Part shown: positions 45,460-55,515 of the stretch, one piece after another | Layout: the number at the start of each line of letters is the position of its first letter | How positions within the stretch are numbered: the first letter of the stretch is position 1 | Assembly (NCBI GenBank): GCA_023392535.1 | Contig: JAEVYY010000009.1 | Location: 124,001 to 188,000 of the forward strand | DNA: 64,000 nucleotides | Direction: 5' to 3' | From: Bacillota bacterium | GTDB taxonomy: Bacteria > Bacillota > Clostridia > Lachnospirales > Lachnospiraceae | The notes under the pieces: model-generated | The model's input: only the letters and a program-made list of their open reading frames with translations | Told to the model about the DNA's origin: nothing | The model's database searches: none | Translations under genes and position numbers: made by a program

Positions 45460-46509
45460 TTAATCTAAAACATTGTCAATAATTATCATCGCATCGCCAA
45501 ACGAGAAAAAGCGATATTTCTCTTTTACAGCTTCTGCATAAGCATGTAAAACTTGCTCTTTTCCAGCCAATGCTGATACTAACATAACAAGTGTCGATTC
45601 GGGTAAATGAAAGTTTGTAATCAGACCATCCAATATTTTAAACTGATATCCCGGATAAATAAAGATCTCTGTATGACCACAGCTTTCTTGTAACCTCCCA
45701 TGTTCATCAGCTGCACTCTCAATTGTTCTGCAACTTGTTGTTCCTACACAAATAACACGATGCCCTGTTTCTTTTGCAAGATTAATCTTATCGGCAGCTT
45801 CTTTGGATATCTGGTAATATTCAGAATGCATATGATGTTCCAGTATATGATCTACTTTTACTGGCCGGAAAGTCCCAAGACCCACATGAAGTGTAACATA
45901 AGCAAGGCTTATTCCCTTTGCTTCCATTTCCGAAAGTAATTCCTTGGTAAAATGAAGTCCTGCAGTTGGTGCAGCCGCACTTCCTTCATATTTTGCATAA
46001 ACTGTCTGATATCGGCTTTTGTCCTGTAGTTTATGCGTAATATAAGGGGGCAAGGGCATTTCTCCCAATTGATCCAGAACTTCTTCAAATATTCCATCAT
46101 ATTGAAATTGAATAAGACGGTTCCCGTCTTCCAAAGTTTCTAATATCTCCCCTTGCAATACTCCATCCCCAAAACTTACTCTTGTTCCTGGCCTCGCCTT
46201 TTTACCAGGTTTCACCAATGTTTCCCAGATATCATTTTTTCTTCTTCTTAACAAGAGCAACTCAATATGTGCACCCGTATCTGCTTTAACGCCAATCAAT
46301 CTGGCAGGAATAACTTTTGTATCATTTAGAACCAAACAGTCACCCGCATTCAAATATTGAATTACATCCTTAAATATCTGGTGCTTTATTTTACCTGTTT
46401 TTTTATTTAGTGCAAGTAATCTTGAACCAGACCGATCTTTCAGAGGATCTTGCGCAATCAATTCTTGTGGCAGTTCAAAGTAAAAATCTGAAGTTTTCAT
46501 ATCATACAT
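45460..46509 (-). CDS. queA: S-adenosylmethionine:tRNA ribosyltransferase-isomerase
   Basis: Builds epoxyqueuosine in tRNA by moving the ribosyl part of S-adenosylmethionine to preQ1. The protein has 349 residues. Seen are DFYFELPQELIAQ at the N-terminus, DCLVLNDTKVIPARL near 56-70, PLPPYI, then GSAAAPTAGLHFT and HVGLGTFRPVKV, all hallmarks of the family. The first ATG follows AAAGGATG at slightly long distance; an ATG three codons later is an alternative start. It is preceded by the M18 aminopeptidase gene and followed by pilZ. No tgt or ruvB neighbours are present here, unlike many Firmicutes. Confidence 0.95.
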   Translation of the reverse strand: MYDMKTSDFYFELPQELIAQDPLKDRSGSRLLALNKKTGKIKHQIFKDVIQYLNAGDCLVLNDTKVIPARLIGVKADTGAHIELLLLRRRKNDIWETLVKPGKKARPGTRVSFGDGVLQGEILETLEDGNRLIQFQYDGIFEEVLDQLGEMPLPPYITHKLQDKSRYQTVYAKYEGSAAAPTAGLHFTKELLSEMEAKGISLAYVTLHVGLGTFRPVKVDHILEHHMHSEYYQISKEAADKINLAKETGHRVICVGTTSCRTIESAADEHGRLQESCGHTEIFIYPGYQFKILDGLITNFHLPESTLVMLVSALAGKEQVLHAYAEAVKEKYRFFSFGDAMIIIDNVLD

Positions 46510-46553
46510 TATTTATTTTCATCCTTTATCAAGCCTCAAAGGCCATTGTATTT

Positions 46554-47981
46554 CTATTTCTCACTTTCCAAAAATGCAACATAACCACTCTTTGCTTCAT
46601 AAATATCTGCCTTACTGGTAACTTCCCAGGGAGCGTGCATATTTAATACAGCGACACCACAATCAATCACCTGCATGCCATATCTTGATAATATATAGGC
46701 AATGGTTCCTCCACCACCAAGATCTACCTTACCGAGTTCTGCTGTTTGGAAATTGATTTCTTTTTTATCCATAATCGCACGAATCTGTGCCATGTATTCT
46801 GCATTTGCATCATTCGATCCAGATTTTCCTCTGGAACCTGTAAACTTATTAAATACCATACCATTTCCTAAATAAGCAACATTCTTTTTTTCAAAACTGG
46901 CTGCATAAGTTGGGTCAAAAGCAGAACTGACATCGGAAGATAACATTGAGGAACGGGACAGACATCTTCTTAATGATAATTCACTATAGACATCCATCAA
47001 ATTCATTAACTCTGCGACAGAGTTTTCAAAAAAGTGTGAATGCATGCCTGTCGCACCAACACTGCCAATTTCTTCCTTATCAACTAACAAACAGCAGGCT
47101 GTCTTTTTCGGTGCCTTGATTTCAAGCATAGCAATCAGGGAGGCATAGGCGCACACCCTATCGTCCTGACCATAAGCCATAATCATACTTCTATCAAACC
47201 CAGCTTCTCTTGCATTTCCAGCTGGTACGACTTCCAGCTCAGCGGAACAAAAATCGTCTTCTTCTATCCCATACGTTTCTTTTAATATCGCAAGTATTCC
47301 TTTCTTAACTGCATCTTTTGCAGAATCTTTCGCATTATCATTTGCTCTATCTTTTTTATCTTTTGAGTCAAACTTAATTGGTTTACTACCAACAATCAAG
47401 TCAAGTGCTTCTCCCTCAATTACTTTGTTCGCTTTCTTCTCTAATTGTTCTTGTGCTAGGTGAATCAATAGATCAGAAATAAAGAACACAGGGTCCTCTT
47501 CTTTTTCCCCAACATTAATAATGACCGTAGTCCCATCTTTCTTGATAACAACGCCATGGATTGCAAGTGGTAACGTCACCCATTGATATTTCTTGATTCC
47601 TCCATAATAATGTGTATCAAGCAATGCAAAGCCTGTATCTTCATACAAAGGATTTTGTTTTACATCAAGACGTGGGGAATCAATATGAGCACCAAGAACA
47701 TGCATTCCATTTTCGATGTCTTCCGTACCTATATGAAACATACATACCGCTTTATTCATACATACAGAATAGACTCTATCCCCCGGTTTCAACGTCTCTT
47801 TTTGTTTTATTAACTTTTCAAGCTCTCTGTAGCCCACCTGTTCAATCTGATTTACGACAACGTCAACACATTCCCTCTCTGTTTTTCCTTCATTTAAAAA
47901 ATCCATGTAAGACGCTGCGAACTGGTCTACTTTTTCTAATTGTTTCTCTGTGTATTTGTTCCATGTATTTTCCTGATTCAT
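46554..47981 (-). CDS. M18 family aminopeptidase
   Basis: A cobalt- or zinc-dependent aminopeptidase of the aspartyl aminopeptidase (M18) family, 475 residues, cytoplasmic. Metal and catalytic positions are visible: LGAHIDSPRLD with the first His, YGQDDRVCAY with Asp, LLVDKEEIGSVGATG with the adjacent Glu pair, and a C-terminal VLNMHAPWEV with His. A Lys/Asp-rich loop at about 205-225 (KDKKDRANDNAKDSAKD) is a charged insertion in the proteolytic domain typical of the clostridial members. GGGAG precedes the ATG. It releases N-terminal residues, probably acidic ones, in peptide turnover. Confidence 0.93.
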   Translation of the reverse strand: MNQENTWNKYTEKQLEKVDQFAASYMDFLNEGKTERECVDVVVNQIEQVGYRELEKLIKQKETLKPGDRVYSVCMNKAVCMFHIGTEDIENGMHVLGAHIDSPRLDVKQNPLYEDTGFALLDTHYYGGIKKYQWVTLPLAIHGVVIKKDGTTVIINVGEKEEDPVFFISDLLIHLAQEQLEKKANKVIEGEALDLIVGSKPIKFDSKDKKDRANDNAKDSAKDAVKKGILAILKETYGIEEDDFCSAELEVVPAGNAREAGFDRSMIMAYGQDDRVCAYASLIAMLEIKAPKKTACCLLVDKEEIGSVGATGMHSHFFENSVAELMNLMDVYSELSLRRCLSRSSMLSSDVSSAFDPTYAASFEKKNVAYLGNGMVFNKFTGSRGKSGSNDANAEYMAQIRAIMDKKEINFQTAELGKVDLGGGGTIAYILSRYGMQVIDCGVAVLNMHAPWEVTSKADIYEAKSGYVAFLESEK

Positions 47982-48048
47982 TTTAGACTCCCATCTTTTT
48001 GATATAATGCTAGTATTAACACCATTACTCCTAACTATGCTAACACAG

Positions 48049-48083
48049 ATAAACGGTACAGAAAGATCAACTCTCTATACCGC
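48049..48083 (-). terminator. Probable terminator of pheST
   Basis: On the minus strand CGGTATAGAGAG and CTTTCTGTACCG pair over twelve positions, including wobble pairs, around a five-base loop, followed by TTTA. The T-run is short, so strength is uncertain. Confidence 0.5.
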
Positions 48084-48117
48084 CTATTCAAACTTTCTAT
48101 CTTATAGTGTAATCTAA

Positions 48118-50538
48118 TTACTGCCTAAGTTCAATACCCAATCCTTCCAAACCGTTTACTATCTTTTTCATAGCCGCATTTACATCTGTATCTTCTAATG
48201 TCTTATCCTTTGCTCTGAAAGAGATGGAATATGCGACTGATTTAAATCCGTGTTTGATCTGCTCTCCTTCGTAAATATCAAATAAGGTAAGTTCTTCTAA
48301 GAATTTTCCACCACGCTGCAGGATAATTTTTTCAATCTCCCCAACTAAAATAGTTTTTGGAACGACCATGCTGATATCGCGTGTAACCGCTGGATATTTT
48401 GCTATACCCTCGAATTTTCGATCAAAGGTTGCATAAGGTAAAATACTTGGAAGATCCAATACTGCAACGTATGCTTTTGTTCCAATGTCATAATGATCTG
48501 CGACATCCGGATGCAATTCTCCTAAATATCCAACTACCGTTTCCTTATAAATAATGTTCGCCTGCCTTCCTGGATGTAAGTATTTTTTCTTTGCCTTAGG
48601 ATCATAGATATTTTTTTCCTTCATGCCGATAGATTCAAAAAACTCTTCCACTACGCCTTTCATCGTAAAGAAATCACCTTCCCCATACATACCTAGCGTA
48701 AACTGCATTCTTTCCTCTGGAAGTTCAGTAAGAGGCAATGCTTTTGGAAGATAAACATTCCCTAATTCGTATAATCTGACATCTTTATTACGACGGTTAT
48801 AGTTCGTAGCAAGTGATGTCAACATACCGTTTAACGATATGGTTCTCATAATAGAAAAATCTTCACCCAAAGGATTCGAAATCGAAATTGCCTTACGCAG
48901 CTCATCTTCTGCATCAAGTAGCAACTTATCAAACACTTTGGGACTTTCAAAAGAATAGGAATACCCCTGGGAAAATCCACTATACTCTGCAATATCGCGT
49001 GCCTTTTCTTCAATTCTTAATTTAAATGGGATTTTACCCGTTGTTGCTTCTCCACTTGGCAAAGTGGTCGGTATTTTATCATACCCGTAAAATCTCGCTA
49101 TTTCTTCAGCAATATCAGCAATGCCTTCCAAATCCTGGCGGAAAGAAGGAATAATAATAGCATTCGTTGATTCTTCATAGCGTAATTCCAGTTTTCGAAA
49201 AATAGCAAGCATTTCTTCTTTTGCTATCTTGGTTCCCAGTAACTGATTTATCCTGTTTTCCTGCAATGGAATCCGAGTATTGACCTTTAATGGTACTGCC
49301 ACATCTACCATTCCACTTACCACTTCCCCACATCCTAATTCCTGAATCAATTGACAGGCCCTGTTAATTGCCGCTTCCGCATTATAAGGATCAAGACCCT
49401 TTTCAAATTTGCCCGAAGCATCCGTACGAAGTCCAAGTCTTTTGGCTGATTTTCTAATATTGGCACCATGAAAACAAGCCGATTCGAACATTACTGTTTT
49501 TACCTGATCTGTTATTTTTGAATTTTCACCGCCCATAATACCAGCAATACCAATTTCTTTTTCTGCATCACAGATCATAAGGATATCAGCATCTAACTTT
49601 CTGATTTCTCCATCCAGAGTTTGGAATTCATCTCCATTTTTTGCTCTTTTTACTATGATTTTCTTCCCTGCAATAGTATCTAGATCGAACGCATGCATTG
49701 GCTGACCGAATTCTTCCATCACATAATTCGTAATATCAACTAAATTATTAATTGGACGGATGCCACTCGCCGCTAATCTTCTCTGCATCCACTTTGGTGA
49801 TGGCGCAATTTTTATATTCGTGCATACTCTCGCACAATATCTGGCACAAAGATCCTGATCTTTCACTTCAACAGATATATAATCCGATATTTTTTCTTCA
49901 TTCTCCTGTACGCCCACCTCTGGTGGCAGAAAAGGCTTGTTAAATGTGGCCGCTGCCTCTCTCGCGATACCAAGTACACTATAACAATCAACACGATTCG
50001 ATGTAATCTCATACTCAAATATGGTATCCCTAAGTCCAAGTTCTGCAATTGCATCGGCACCTATTTCCGTCTCCTCGGGAAAGATATAGATACCTTCTTC
50101 CGGTGCCTCAGGATACATCTCTCTATTTGATCCAAGCTCTTCAATCGAACACATCATCCCGTAAGATTCTATTCCACGAAGCTTACCATTTTTAATCACA
50201 ATTCCATCTTTTGGCAAGGCTCCACCATCATGTCCTCCCGCAACTTTACCGCCGTCAATGACCACTGGTACTTTATTGCCAACTTTGACATTCGTAGCCC
50301 CTGTAACAATTTGTTTTTTTTCAGTCCCTATATTTACCTGACAGATGATTAATTTATCTGCATCCGGATGCTTTTCGATCGATTCAATCTGTCCCACATA
50401 GATCTTATCCAGATTCTTATCCAATCTTTCAAATGTCTCTACTTTTGTTCCTGTTAGTGTCATTGCATCTGTATACTCCTGATCACCGCAATCCAATTCA
50501 GGCACGTAAGCCTTGATCCATGATAATGCTGTATTCAT
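48118..50538 (-). CDS. pheT: Phenylalanyl-tRNA synthetase beta subunit
   Basis: The 806-residue beta chain of the alpha2-beta2 enzyme. In order it shows the N-terminal tRNA-binding (EMAP-like) domain (about 40-155, GATNVKVGNKVPV), the B3/B4 editing region with NRVDCYSVLGIAREAAA, the B5 domain, the core fold with SNPLGEDFSIMRT, and the C-terminal ferredoxin-like anticodon-binding domain from about 710 (AKYPAVTRDISMVV). Length is typical. GGGAA precedes the ATG. It follows pheS by 58 bases, under the same T-box. The beta chain edits Tyr-tRNA-Phe and contacts the tRNA. Confidence 0.97.
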   Translation of the reverse strand: MNTALSWIKAYVPELDCGDQEYTDAMTLTGTKVETFERLDKNLDKIYVGQIESIEKHPDADKLIICQVNIGTEKKQIVTGATNVKVGNKVPVVIDGGKVAGGHDGGALPKDGIVIKNGKLRGIESYGMMCSIEELGSNREMYPEAPEEGIYIFPEETEIGADAIAELGLRDTIFEYEITSNRVDCYSVLGIAREAAATFNKPFLPPEVGVQENEEKISDYISVEVKDQDLCARYCARVCTNIKIAPSPKWMQRRLAASGIRPINNLVDITNYVMEEFGQPMHAFDLDTIAGKKIIVKRAKNGDEFQTLDGEIRKLDADILMICDAEKEIGIAGIMGGENSKITDQVKTVMFESACFHGANIRKSAKRLGLRTDASGKFEKGLDPYNAEAAINRACQLIQELGCGEVVSGMVDVAVPLKVNTRIPLQENRINQLLGTKIAKEEMLAIFRKLELRYEESTNAIIIPSFRQDLEGIADIAEEIARFYGYDKIPTTLPSGEATTGKIPFKLRIEEKARDIAEYSGFSQGYSYSFESPKVFDKLLLDAEDELRKAISISNPLGEDFSIMRTISLNGMLTSLATNYNRRNKDVRLYELGNVYLPKALPLTELPEERMQFTLGMYGEGDFFTMKGVVEEFFESIGMKEKNIYDPKAKKKYLHPGRQANIIYKETVVGYLGELHPDVADHYDIGTKAYVAVLDLPSILPYATFDRKFEGIAKYPAVTRDISMVVPKTILVGEIEKIILQRGGKFLEELTLFDIYEGEQIKHGFKSVAYSISFRAKDKTLEDTDVNAAMKKIVNGLEGLGIELRQ

Positions 50539-50596
50539 AATATTAATTCCCTTCTATTATTTTATTATTTTACGATCTGTTTTCTGCGATTTCTAT

Positions 50597-51616
50597 CTAG
50601 AACTGCTTCAGAAATCTGATGTCATTTTCATAAAGAAGTCTCATATCATCAATTTCATATTTCAGCAAGGCAATACGCTCAAGTCCCATACCAAATGCAA
50701 AACCAGAATATTCCTCCGGATCAATATGGCTCATCTTTAATACATTTGGATGAACCATTCCGCATCCAAGTATTTCAATCCATCCAGTACCTTTACAGAA
50801 ACGACACCCAGAACCTCCACATTTAAAGCAAGTAACATCTACTTCTGCACTAGGCTCTGTAAAATTGAAATGATGAGGTCGGAATTTTACTTTCGTATCT
50901 TCTCCAAACAGCTCTTTTGCAAATTCCGCTAAGGTACCTTTTAAATCAGCAAATGTAATATTTTTATCTATGACCAATCCTTCAATCTGATGGAAAGATG
51001 GGGAATGTGTTGCATCCACTTCATCCGAACGAAAAACCCTCCCAGGTGCAATCATACGAATCGGAAGTTTCCCCTTTTCCATTTCATGAACCTGTGTACC
51101 AGAAGTCTGCGTCCTAAGAAGAAAGTCTCCATTGATATAAAACGTATCCTGTTCGTCTTTAGCAGGGTGATCTGCTGGAATATTTAACGCTTCAAAATTG
51201 TAGTAATCGGTTTCAATTTCCGGTCCTTCCACAACTTCATATCCCATACCAACAAAAATTCTCTCTACTTCTTCACGTGCAATGGTATTCGGATGACGAT
51301 GACCAACCTTATTTTTTTTCGCTGGCAATGTTACGTCAATTGTTTCTTTTGCCATTTGTGCTTCTCGTTTTAATTTTTCCATCTTATGGATCGCTTCCTC
51401 GAGTACGCTTTCAATCTCTGCACGTGCTTCATTTACAAGCTGTCCTACCTTAGGCCTGTCTTCTGGTGCTACTTCCTTCATACTCTTTAAAACAGCTGTC
51501 AATTCTCCTTTTTTTCCAAGATAGTTTACTTTCACTTCATTCAGTTTCTCCAGCGCATTAGATTCTTGGATCTGCTTTAATGCCTCTGTTTTAATCTGTT
51601 CTAATTTTTCTTTCAT
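50597..51616 (-). CDS. pheS: Phenylalanyl-tRNA synthetase alpha subunit
   Basis: The catalytic class II chain of 339 residues. An N-terminal coiled-coil arm (1-90) is followed by HPNTIAREEVERIFVGMGYE, then motif 2 with FRSDEVDATHSPSFHQIEGL and motif 3 with GFAFGMGLERIALL. A CFKCGGSGCRFCKGTG four-Cys zinc-type motif appears around 275-290, as in many bacterial PheS. GGAGG precedes the ATG. A T-box with a phenylalanine-type specifier lies upstream, so pheS and pheT respond to uncharged tRNA-Phe. Confidence 0.97.
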   Translation of the reverse strand: MKEKLEQIKTEALKQIQESNALEKLNEVKVNYLGKKGELTAVLKSMKEVAPEDRPKVGQLVNEARAEIESVLEEAIHKMEKLKREAQMAKETIDVTLPAKKNKVGHRHPNTIAREEVERIFVGMGYEVVEGPEIETDYYNFEALNIPADHPAKDEQDTFYINGDFLLRTQTSGTQVHEMEKGKLPIRMIAPGRVFRSDEVDATHSPSFHQIEGLVIDKNITFADLKGTLAEFAKELFGEDTKVKFRPHHFNFTEPSAEVDVTCFKCGGSGCRFCKGTGWIEILGCGMVHPNVLKMSHIDPEEYSGFAFGMGLERIALLKYEIDDMRLLYENDIRFLKQF

Positions 51617-51654
51617 TTAAAAATCCTCCAACTTACCTTCATTTTCCTATAACT

Positions 51655-51969
51655 AAAAAAACCTTGTGTCTATAAAGACACAAGGGACGAATTTCTCCGC
51701 GGTACCACCCAGATTCCTGCATAAATGCAGACTCTTTAAAGGCGTAACGTGCCAAACGTTTTATCCTACACAAATATTGAGATACCTATTCTCCTGTCTC
51801 GCTATTCTTCTGATAAAAAACTCCAGTGGGAAATTCGACTTACATCTGAACTTAAGGAAGCTTTCAGCCGGTGGCCTCCTTTCTCTGATAGAAAATGTAA
51901 TTCTACTGACACCTTCATAGTCAATGAAACATTATAACAAAGAACCATTTTAATTTTTTTATACAACTA
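51655..51969 (-). promoter_or_regulatory. T-box riboswitch leader of pheST
   Basis: The T-box core GGGTGGTACCGCGG is at 51697-51710 on the minus strand, followed by a CCTTGTGTCT / AGACACAAGG terminator stem with seven T (51655-51685). The leader starts near 51969, counted from the promoter. A TTC/TTT (Phe) triplet stands in GTCGAATTTCCCACTGG, a fitting specifier position. This accounts for most of the gap before pheS. The folding was read by eye only. Confidence 0.92.
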
Positions 51970-51975
51970 TATTTA

Positions 51976-52004
51976 ATAATAGGTAACTTTTTTAATCTTG
52001 TCAA
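51976..52004 (-). promoter_or_regulatory. Promoter of the pheST T-box transcript
   Basis: On the minus strand TTGACA (51999-52004) and TATTAT (51976-51981) stand exactly 17 bases apart, placing the start of transcription near 51969, ahead of the T-box leader. Confidence 0.75.
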
Positions 52005-52034
52005 GAATATTTTCTATTTTGCTATTGATTCTTC

Positions 52035-52856
52035 TTATTTTTTTCTTAACAATCGCAGTAGCGGAAAAAAATGTTGATTTACTTCTGCACCAACCAAAAG
52101 GATAAACATACAGGCATAAAGCCATAACATGACAAAAATAATAGTTGCCAAACTTCCATAGATGCTAAAGGTATTAAAATTTTCGGCATAGAGAGAGAAA
52201 AGCCAGGTAAATGCTGACCACCCTATACTACTAAATAATGCGCCTGGAATTTGTGTTCGTAATTTCAATTTTCTATTTGGAAGCCAGGAATATAGACACG
52301 CAAATAGGAAGGTTAAAAATAACCATACATACAAAAAGCGAAAGTGCATACTAAATTGCCAAAAATTTGATAAATCTGGTAAATTTGCTGCTATGAAGTC
52401 AGCGATTATATTTCCGAACACCATAACAAATAAGAAAAATATCACAGTACCCAGCATGATCACTGTATAGAAAGCGGCCTGAATCCTTAGTAAAAAATAA
52501 TTCCTTGTCTCTTCTACTTTATTGATCAAGTTGATACCTCTTTTAATTGGCATGATTCCCTTTGATGCAGACCACAAGGTAATTAATGCGGAAATAGATA
52601 CTGCAGCCGGCGATTTATCATATACCTCTTCAATGATACTGATAATCAGTGGCGCTATGGTATTCGGAAGCAATTGTGTCAGTACATTCATTAAATCAGC
52701 CTCTGTCACAGGAGTATATGGCACTACGGAACAGATTAACATTAAAATTGGTATTAGTGATAAAAACAAGAAATAAGCTGCACTTGATGCAAGTGCACTA
52801 ACACTACTTTTATTCACTTCCTTTGCAAAAATAGTAATTATATAATAGAGACGCAT
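52035..52856 (-). CDS. YihY/BrkB-family inner membrane protein
   Basis: A 273-residue membrane protein of the YihY/BrkB family, formerly mislabelled ribonuclease BN. About six helices are visible, with the conserved SALASSAAYFLFLSLIP opening, LWSASKGIMPIKRGIN in the middle and FWQFS...LPNRKLKLRTQIPGA before the last pair. The family's function is not settled; export or envelope roles have been proposed. AAGGA precedes the ATG. It begins 15 bases after the end of the SpoIID-like gene and is probably translated from the same message. Confidence 0.88.
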   Translation of the reverse strand: MRLYYIITIFAKEVNKSSVSALASSAAYFLFLSLIPILMLICSVVPYTPVTEADLMNVLTQLLPNTIAPLIISIIEEVYDKSPAAVSISALITLWSASKGIMPIKRGINLINKVEETRNYFLLRIQAAFYTVIMLGTVIFFLFVMVFGNIIADFIAANLPDLSNFWQFSMHFRFLYVWLFLTFLFACLYSWLPNRKLKLRTQIPGALFSSIGWSAFTWLFSLYAENFNTFSIYGSLATIIFVMLWLYACMFILLVGAEVNQHFFPLLRLLRKK

Positions 52857-52871
52857 TTTTTATATTCCTTT

Positions 52872-55193
52872 TTATTCATAGATTGAAGAAATCTGACTTC
52901 CTTCATAAAAAAAGTGAATGATATCTTCACAGGAAAAACCGTTCGCAGCCATGTCTTTTGCTGCATTTTGTGACATGCCCACACCATGCCCAAATCCACC
53001 ACCAATAATAGAATACCCTACCACCTTATTTTTGTCTATATTCGGTTGAATAATAGCAAAAGCACTTGGCAACAGCATGGATGGTCCACTTTCGCTCTGG
53101 TCTTGCTTGATAACTTTTGAAACTCCATCCGATAAAACATATCTGATATTATATTCTGTTAGCACCTTAAAAGAAGACTTACTTCCTTCAATCATAAGTT
53201 CACTGATTACTCCGCCTTCATTGCGCGATAGCACGTAAATATTGCGAACATCTCCCAAGCTTTTAATATCCTTACTTTCAAAATTCTCTCCATCCGTTTT
53301 AGTCAAGATCAGAGATGGATTTACCTGGTATCTTTCCTTTAATCTGGAAAGTATGGTATCCGGATCTAATTTTTCAACGGTATAGTTCCATCGATACCAG
53401 CTTTCATCCTTCTCAAAATCCGTATTATTCACTGTTGTTATGTATGTTTGAAAGGATTCTTCGGAAAACAGATTCTCTTCGCTGTCTTCTTGATTAATGT
53501 GCTTTGCCTTTAAATATGGAAAATCGGATTTTTCATTTCCATTCCATACGCAGGCATTGGTTCCATACCCACATGAAGTAGAATAATAATAGGCACCGAC
53601 CAGTTCTTCTCCATAGCGGAGAATTTTTCCCTTTGTGGCATTTACTGCATCTGTTGTTGAAGTTTCTTCATTGATATTGTGATATACCTGATAACTCGTA
53701 CTGTCATCCACATGCGCACCATACTCGGAAAGGCCTGCATGCAGCATCGATTTATAAGCATAGGTTCTGGCACATATAGCTTGTGCGCGTAAAGCTTCTT
53801 CCGGATAGGAGGATGGCATTTCACTTGGCACCACGGCATATAAATACTCTTCTAATAAGAGTTCGTTAATTAGGACATATCCCTCTTCTCTTTTTTCAAT
53901 CTCCAAAGTTCCCCTGTATTCCGGTGTTCCTACCGCCCTATGTATACTTGAGATGCTGATTTTTGCAGAAAGAGCGACTGGTTTCACATAAATCCGCTCT
54001 CCCTCCTTAAGAGAAAAATCATCAACTTGTAATATTTCTGAAGATTGATATCTTTTTTTATCATCCCTAAAACTTACTTCATACTCCGAATCCGCAGTTA
54101 GAGCTACCGTATCGTGATAAATTCCATTATAATCGGAATTGCGCAATAATACACGTATCGTTTGCATATCATCATCTTTTGTAATAAGTGCGGCACATAT
54201 TTTTCCGTCTTTGATTATAAAATCTGTGAACTGATAGCCAATTACTATATCTGTAATTGATACTTCCTGTAACACTCCATGTATTTTATAGGTATTCATT
54301 TGAGTAGAGATTGGAATGCTGTCTCTACCCTCCAAAACAAGCGTCATCGAATCCTTATCAACACGTAATACTTTTCCGCTTATTTTATCCTTTTTTAAAT
54401 CGCTCTCTTTAATTTTTCCGTCTTGTATCTGAATATCTGCAATTTGTTCTGTTTCTCCCGTTCCTTGCATATGGATGATATGCTGTTTATAGAAAAAAGA
54501 AACCTTTTTATCCTTTGCGTTCTTTATCCATACATTAAATAACGTTATTCTATTTCCACTTTTCTCAAATTTATAATCATCATTGTCTTCAAAGATAGGA
54601 TCTTTCGTATCTATTGCAGCTTTTTTTCTTATTGCCAATAATTCATCTCCTTTTACATAAGCCAGCATTGGAGAATTATTCGCATCGTTGTATAACTGAT
54701 TCTCATCTCTTATTTCATTACCATCTAAGGAAAGCAAGATATTCTCTTCTAAAATACTACCATCTTCCCTTTCCACATTTTTTCCCTTTGCAAGGATACT
54801 TATTATTTTTTTTTGTATTCCATTATCCGTATCGTAGTAAGTTAAAAGTTTATCATATACATCATACCATATTTCCTTTTCTACATAGTTATCCTGATAT
54901 TCCGTTTTATCATTATCCGTCATATGTACGTCCTCATCTATGAGTTTTATAATCTTCCAATAGGAATTATAGGAAAGATACTCTTTATCAGAATTTAAAA
55001 TGTTATCAATTTTGTTCTTTTCATCTGCCCGCAGTGCTGTCACCAATGTTTTAACCGTTGAGCTTTTAATATAATCTTTTTCTATTCTATGTAAGGATGC
55101 ATTTCTAAGTTCACCTAATACGATAAGAATTAGTATTATAATACCAATCATTATGATACTTAACTTCATGTATAATCTTTTTACTTTTTCCAT
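52872..55193 (-). CDS. SpoIID/LytB domain protein with long N-terminal extension
   Basis: A 773-residue protein with one N-terminal membrane helix (about 9-27) and an outward body. Residues 30-410 are not recognised and are rich in Lys and Asp. From about 415 the SpoIID/LytB domain begins, with LEEYLYAVVPSEMP around 447-461; Glu458 is the probable catalytic acid of this lytic transglycosylase family. AQAICARTYA, SCGYGTNACVW and a C-terminal GFGHGVGMSQNAAKDMA follow. SpoIID itself is about half this length and sits in another operon, so this is a paralogue for wall remodelling or amidase enhancement. The ATG has GAGGG only three bases upstream; a later ATG (Met9) is possible. Confidence 0.85.
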   Translation of the reverse strand: MEKVKRLYMKLSIIMIGIIILILIVLGELRNASLHRIEKDYIKSSTVKTLVTALRADEKNKIDNILNSDKEYLSYNSYWKIIKLIDEDVHMTDNDKTEYQDNYVEKEIWYDVYDKLLTYYDTDNGIQKKIISILAKGKNVEREDGSILEENILLSLDGNEIRDENQLYNDANNSPMLAYVKGDELLAIRKKAAIDTKDPIFEDNDDYKFEKSGNRITLFNVWIKNAKDKKVSFFYKQHIIHMQGTGETEQIADIQIQDGKIKESDLKKDKISGKVLRVDKDSMTLVLEGRDSIPISTQMNTYKIHGVLQEVSITDIVIGYQFTDFIIKDGKICAALITKDDDMQTIRVLLRNSDYNGIYHDTVALTADSEYEVSFRDDKKRYQSSEILQVDDFSLKEGERIYVKPVALSAKISISSIHRAVGTPEYRGTLEIEKREEGYVLINELLLEEYLYAVVPSEMPSSYPEEALRAQAICARTYAYKSMLHAGLSEYGAHVDDSTSYQVYHNINEETSTTDAVNATKGKILRYGEELVGAYYYSTSCGYGTNACVWNGNEKSDFPYLKAKHINQEDSEENLFSEESFQTYITTVNNTDFEKDESWYRWNYTVEKLDPDTILSRLKERYQVNPSLILTKTDGENFESKDIKSLGDVRNIYVLSRNEGGVISELMIEGSKSSFKVLTEYNIRYVLSDGVSKVIKQDQSESGPSMLLPSAFAIIQPNIDKNKVVGYSIIGGGFGHGVGMSQNAAKDMAANGFSCEDIIHFFYEGSQISSIYE

Positions 55194-55277
55194 AGGCCCT
55201 CATACTAATTTCTTTTTAGATTCTTATAATAGTAAATAGCAAACCTCTACACCTGATATATCCAGATTTTCATCACA

Positions 55278-55307
55278 GAAAAAAGCAGCCTTTCAGCTGC
55301 TTTTTTC
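55278..55307 (-). terminator. Terminator of the 6S-like RNA
   Basis: GCAGC and GCTGC arms with A- and T-runs on either side (AAAAAAGCAGC ... GCTGCTTTTTT). It lies at the 3' end of the ncRNA read on the minus strand, and also follows it at the distance expected for an independent transcript. Confidence 0.85.
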
Positions 55308-55319
55308 TTTTGTAACACC

Positions 55320-55509
55320 AATTTTTTTGGCTATCCCCAAAATGACGGTTCTTGTCTTTTGACTCCTAGCTAATGCTAGGTGGGTGACCGCAACCAATAC
55401 TTCTGCCTTCCTCTGCATAATGGGGGCTTGACATCTATACGGTGATGTAGGAATCCCGTTTAAAGTAACTGTAGGTTCAAAACAACAAGAATATCGTTCA
55501 TTTCAGGTT
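55320..55509 (-). ncRNA. ssrS: Probable 6S RNA
   Basis: No reading frame is present here, but promoter, terminator and a rod-like fold define an RNA of about 190 bases. On the minus strand the 5' segment with AAATGA, CG, TTCTTGT and TTTTG pairs with a 3' segment containing CAAAA, ACAAGAA, CG and TCATTT (55485-55491 with 55349-55355 at the core). This gives a long irregular closing stem. Inside is a large bubble, a CCTAGC-AT-TAGCTAGG-type hairpin (about 55366-55381) and a terminal arm starting CGGGATTCC. This shape and size match 6S RNA, which mimics an open promoter and holds RNA polymerase in slow growth. The assignment is from structure and general resemblance, not from a database match. 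Confidence 0.68.
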
Positions 55510-55515
55510 ATTCAT

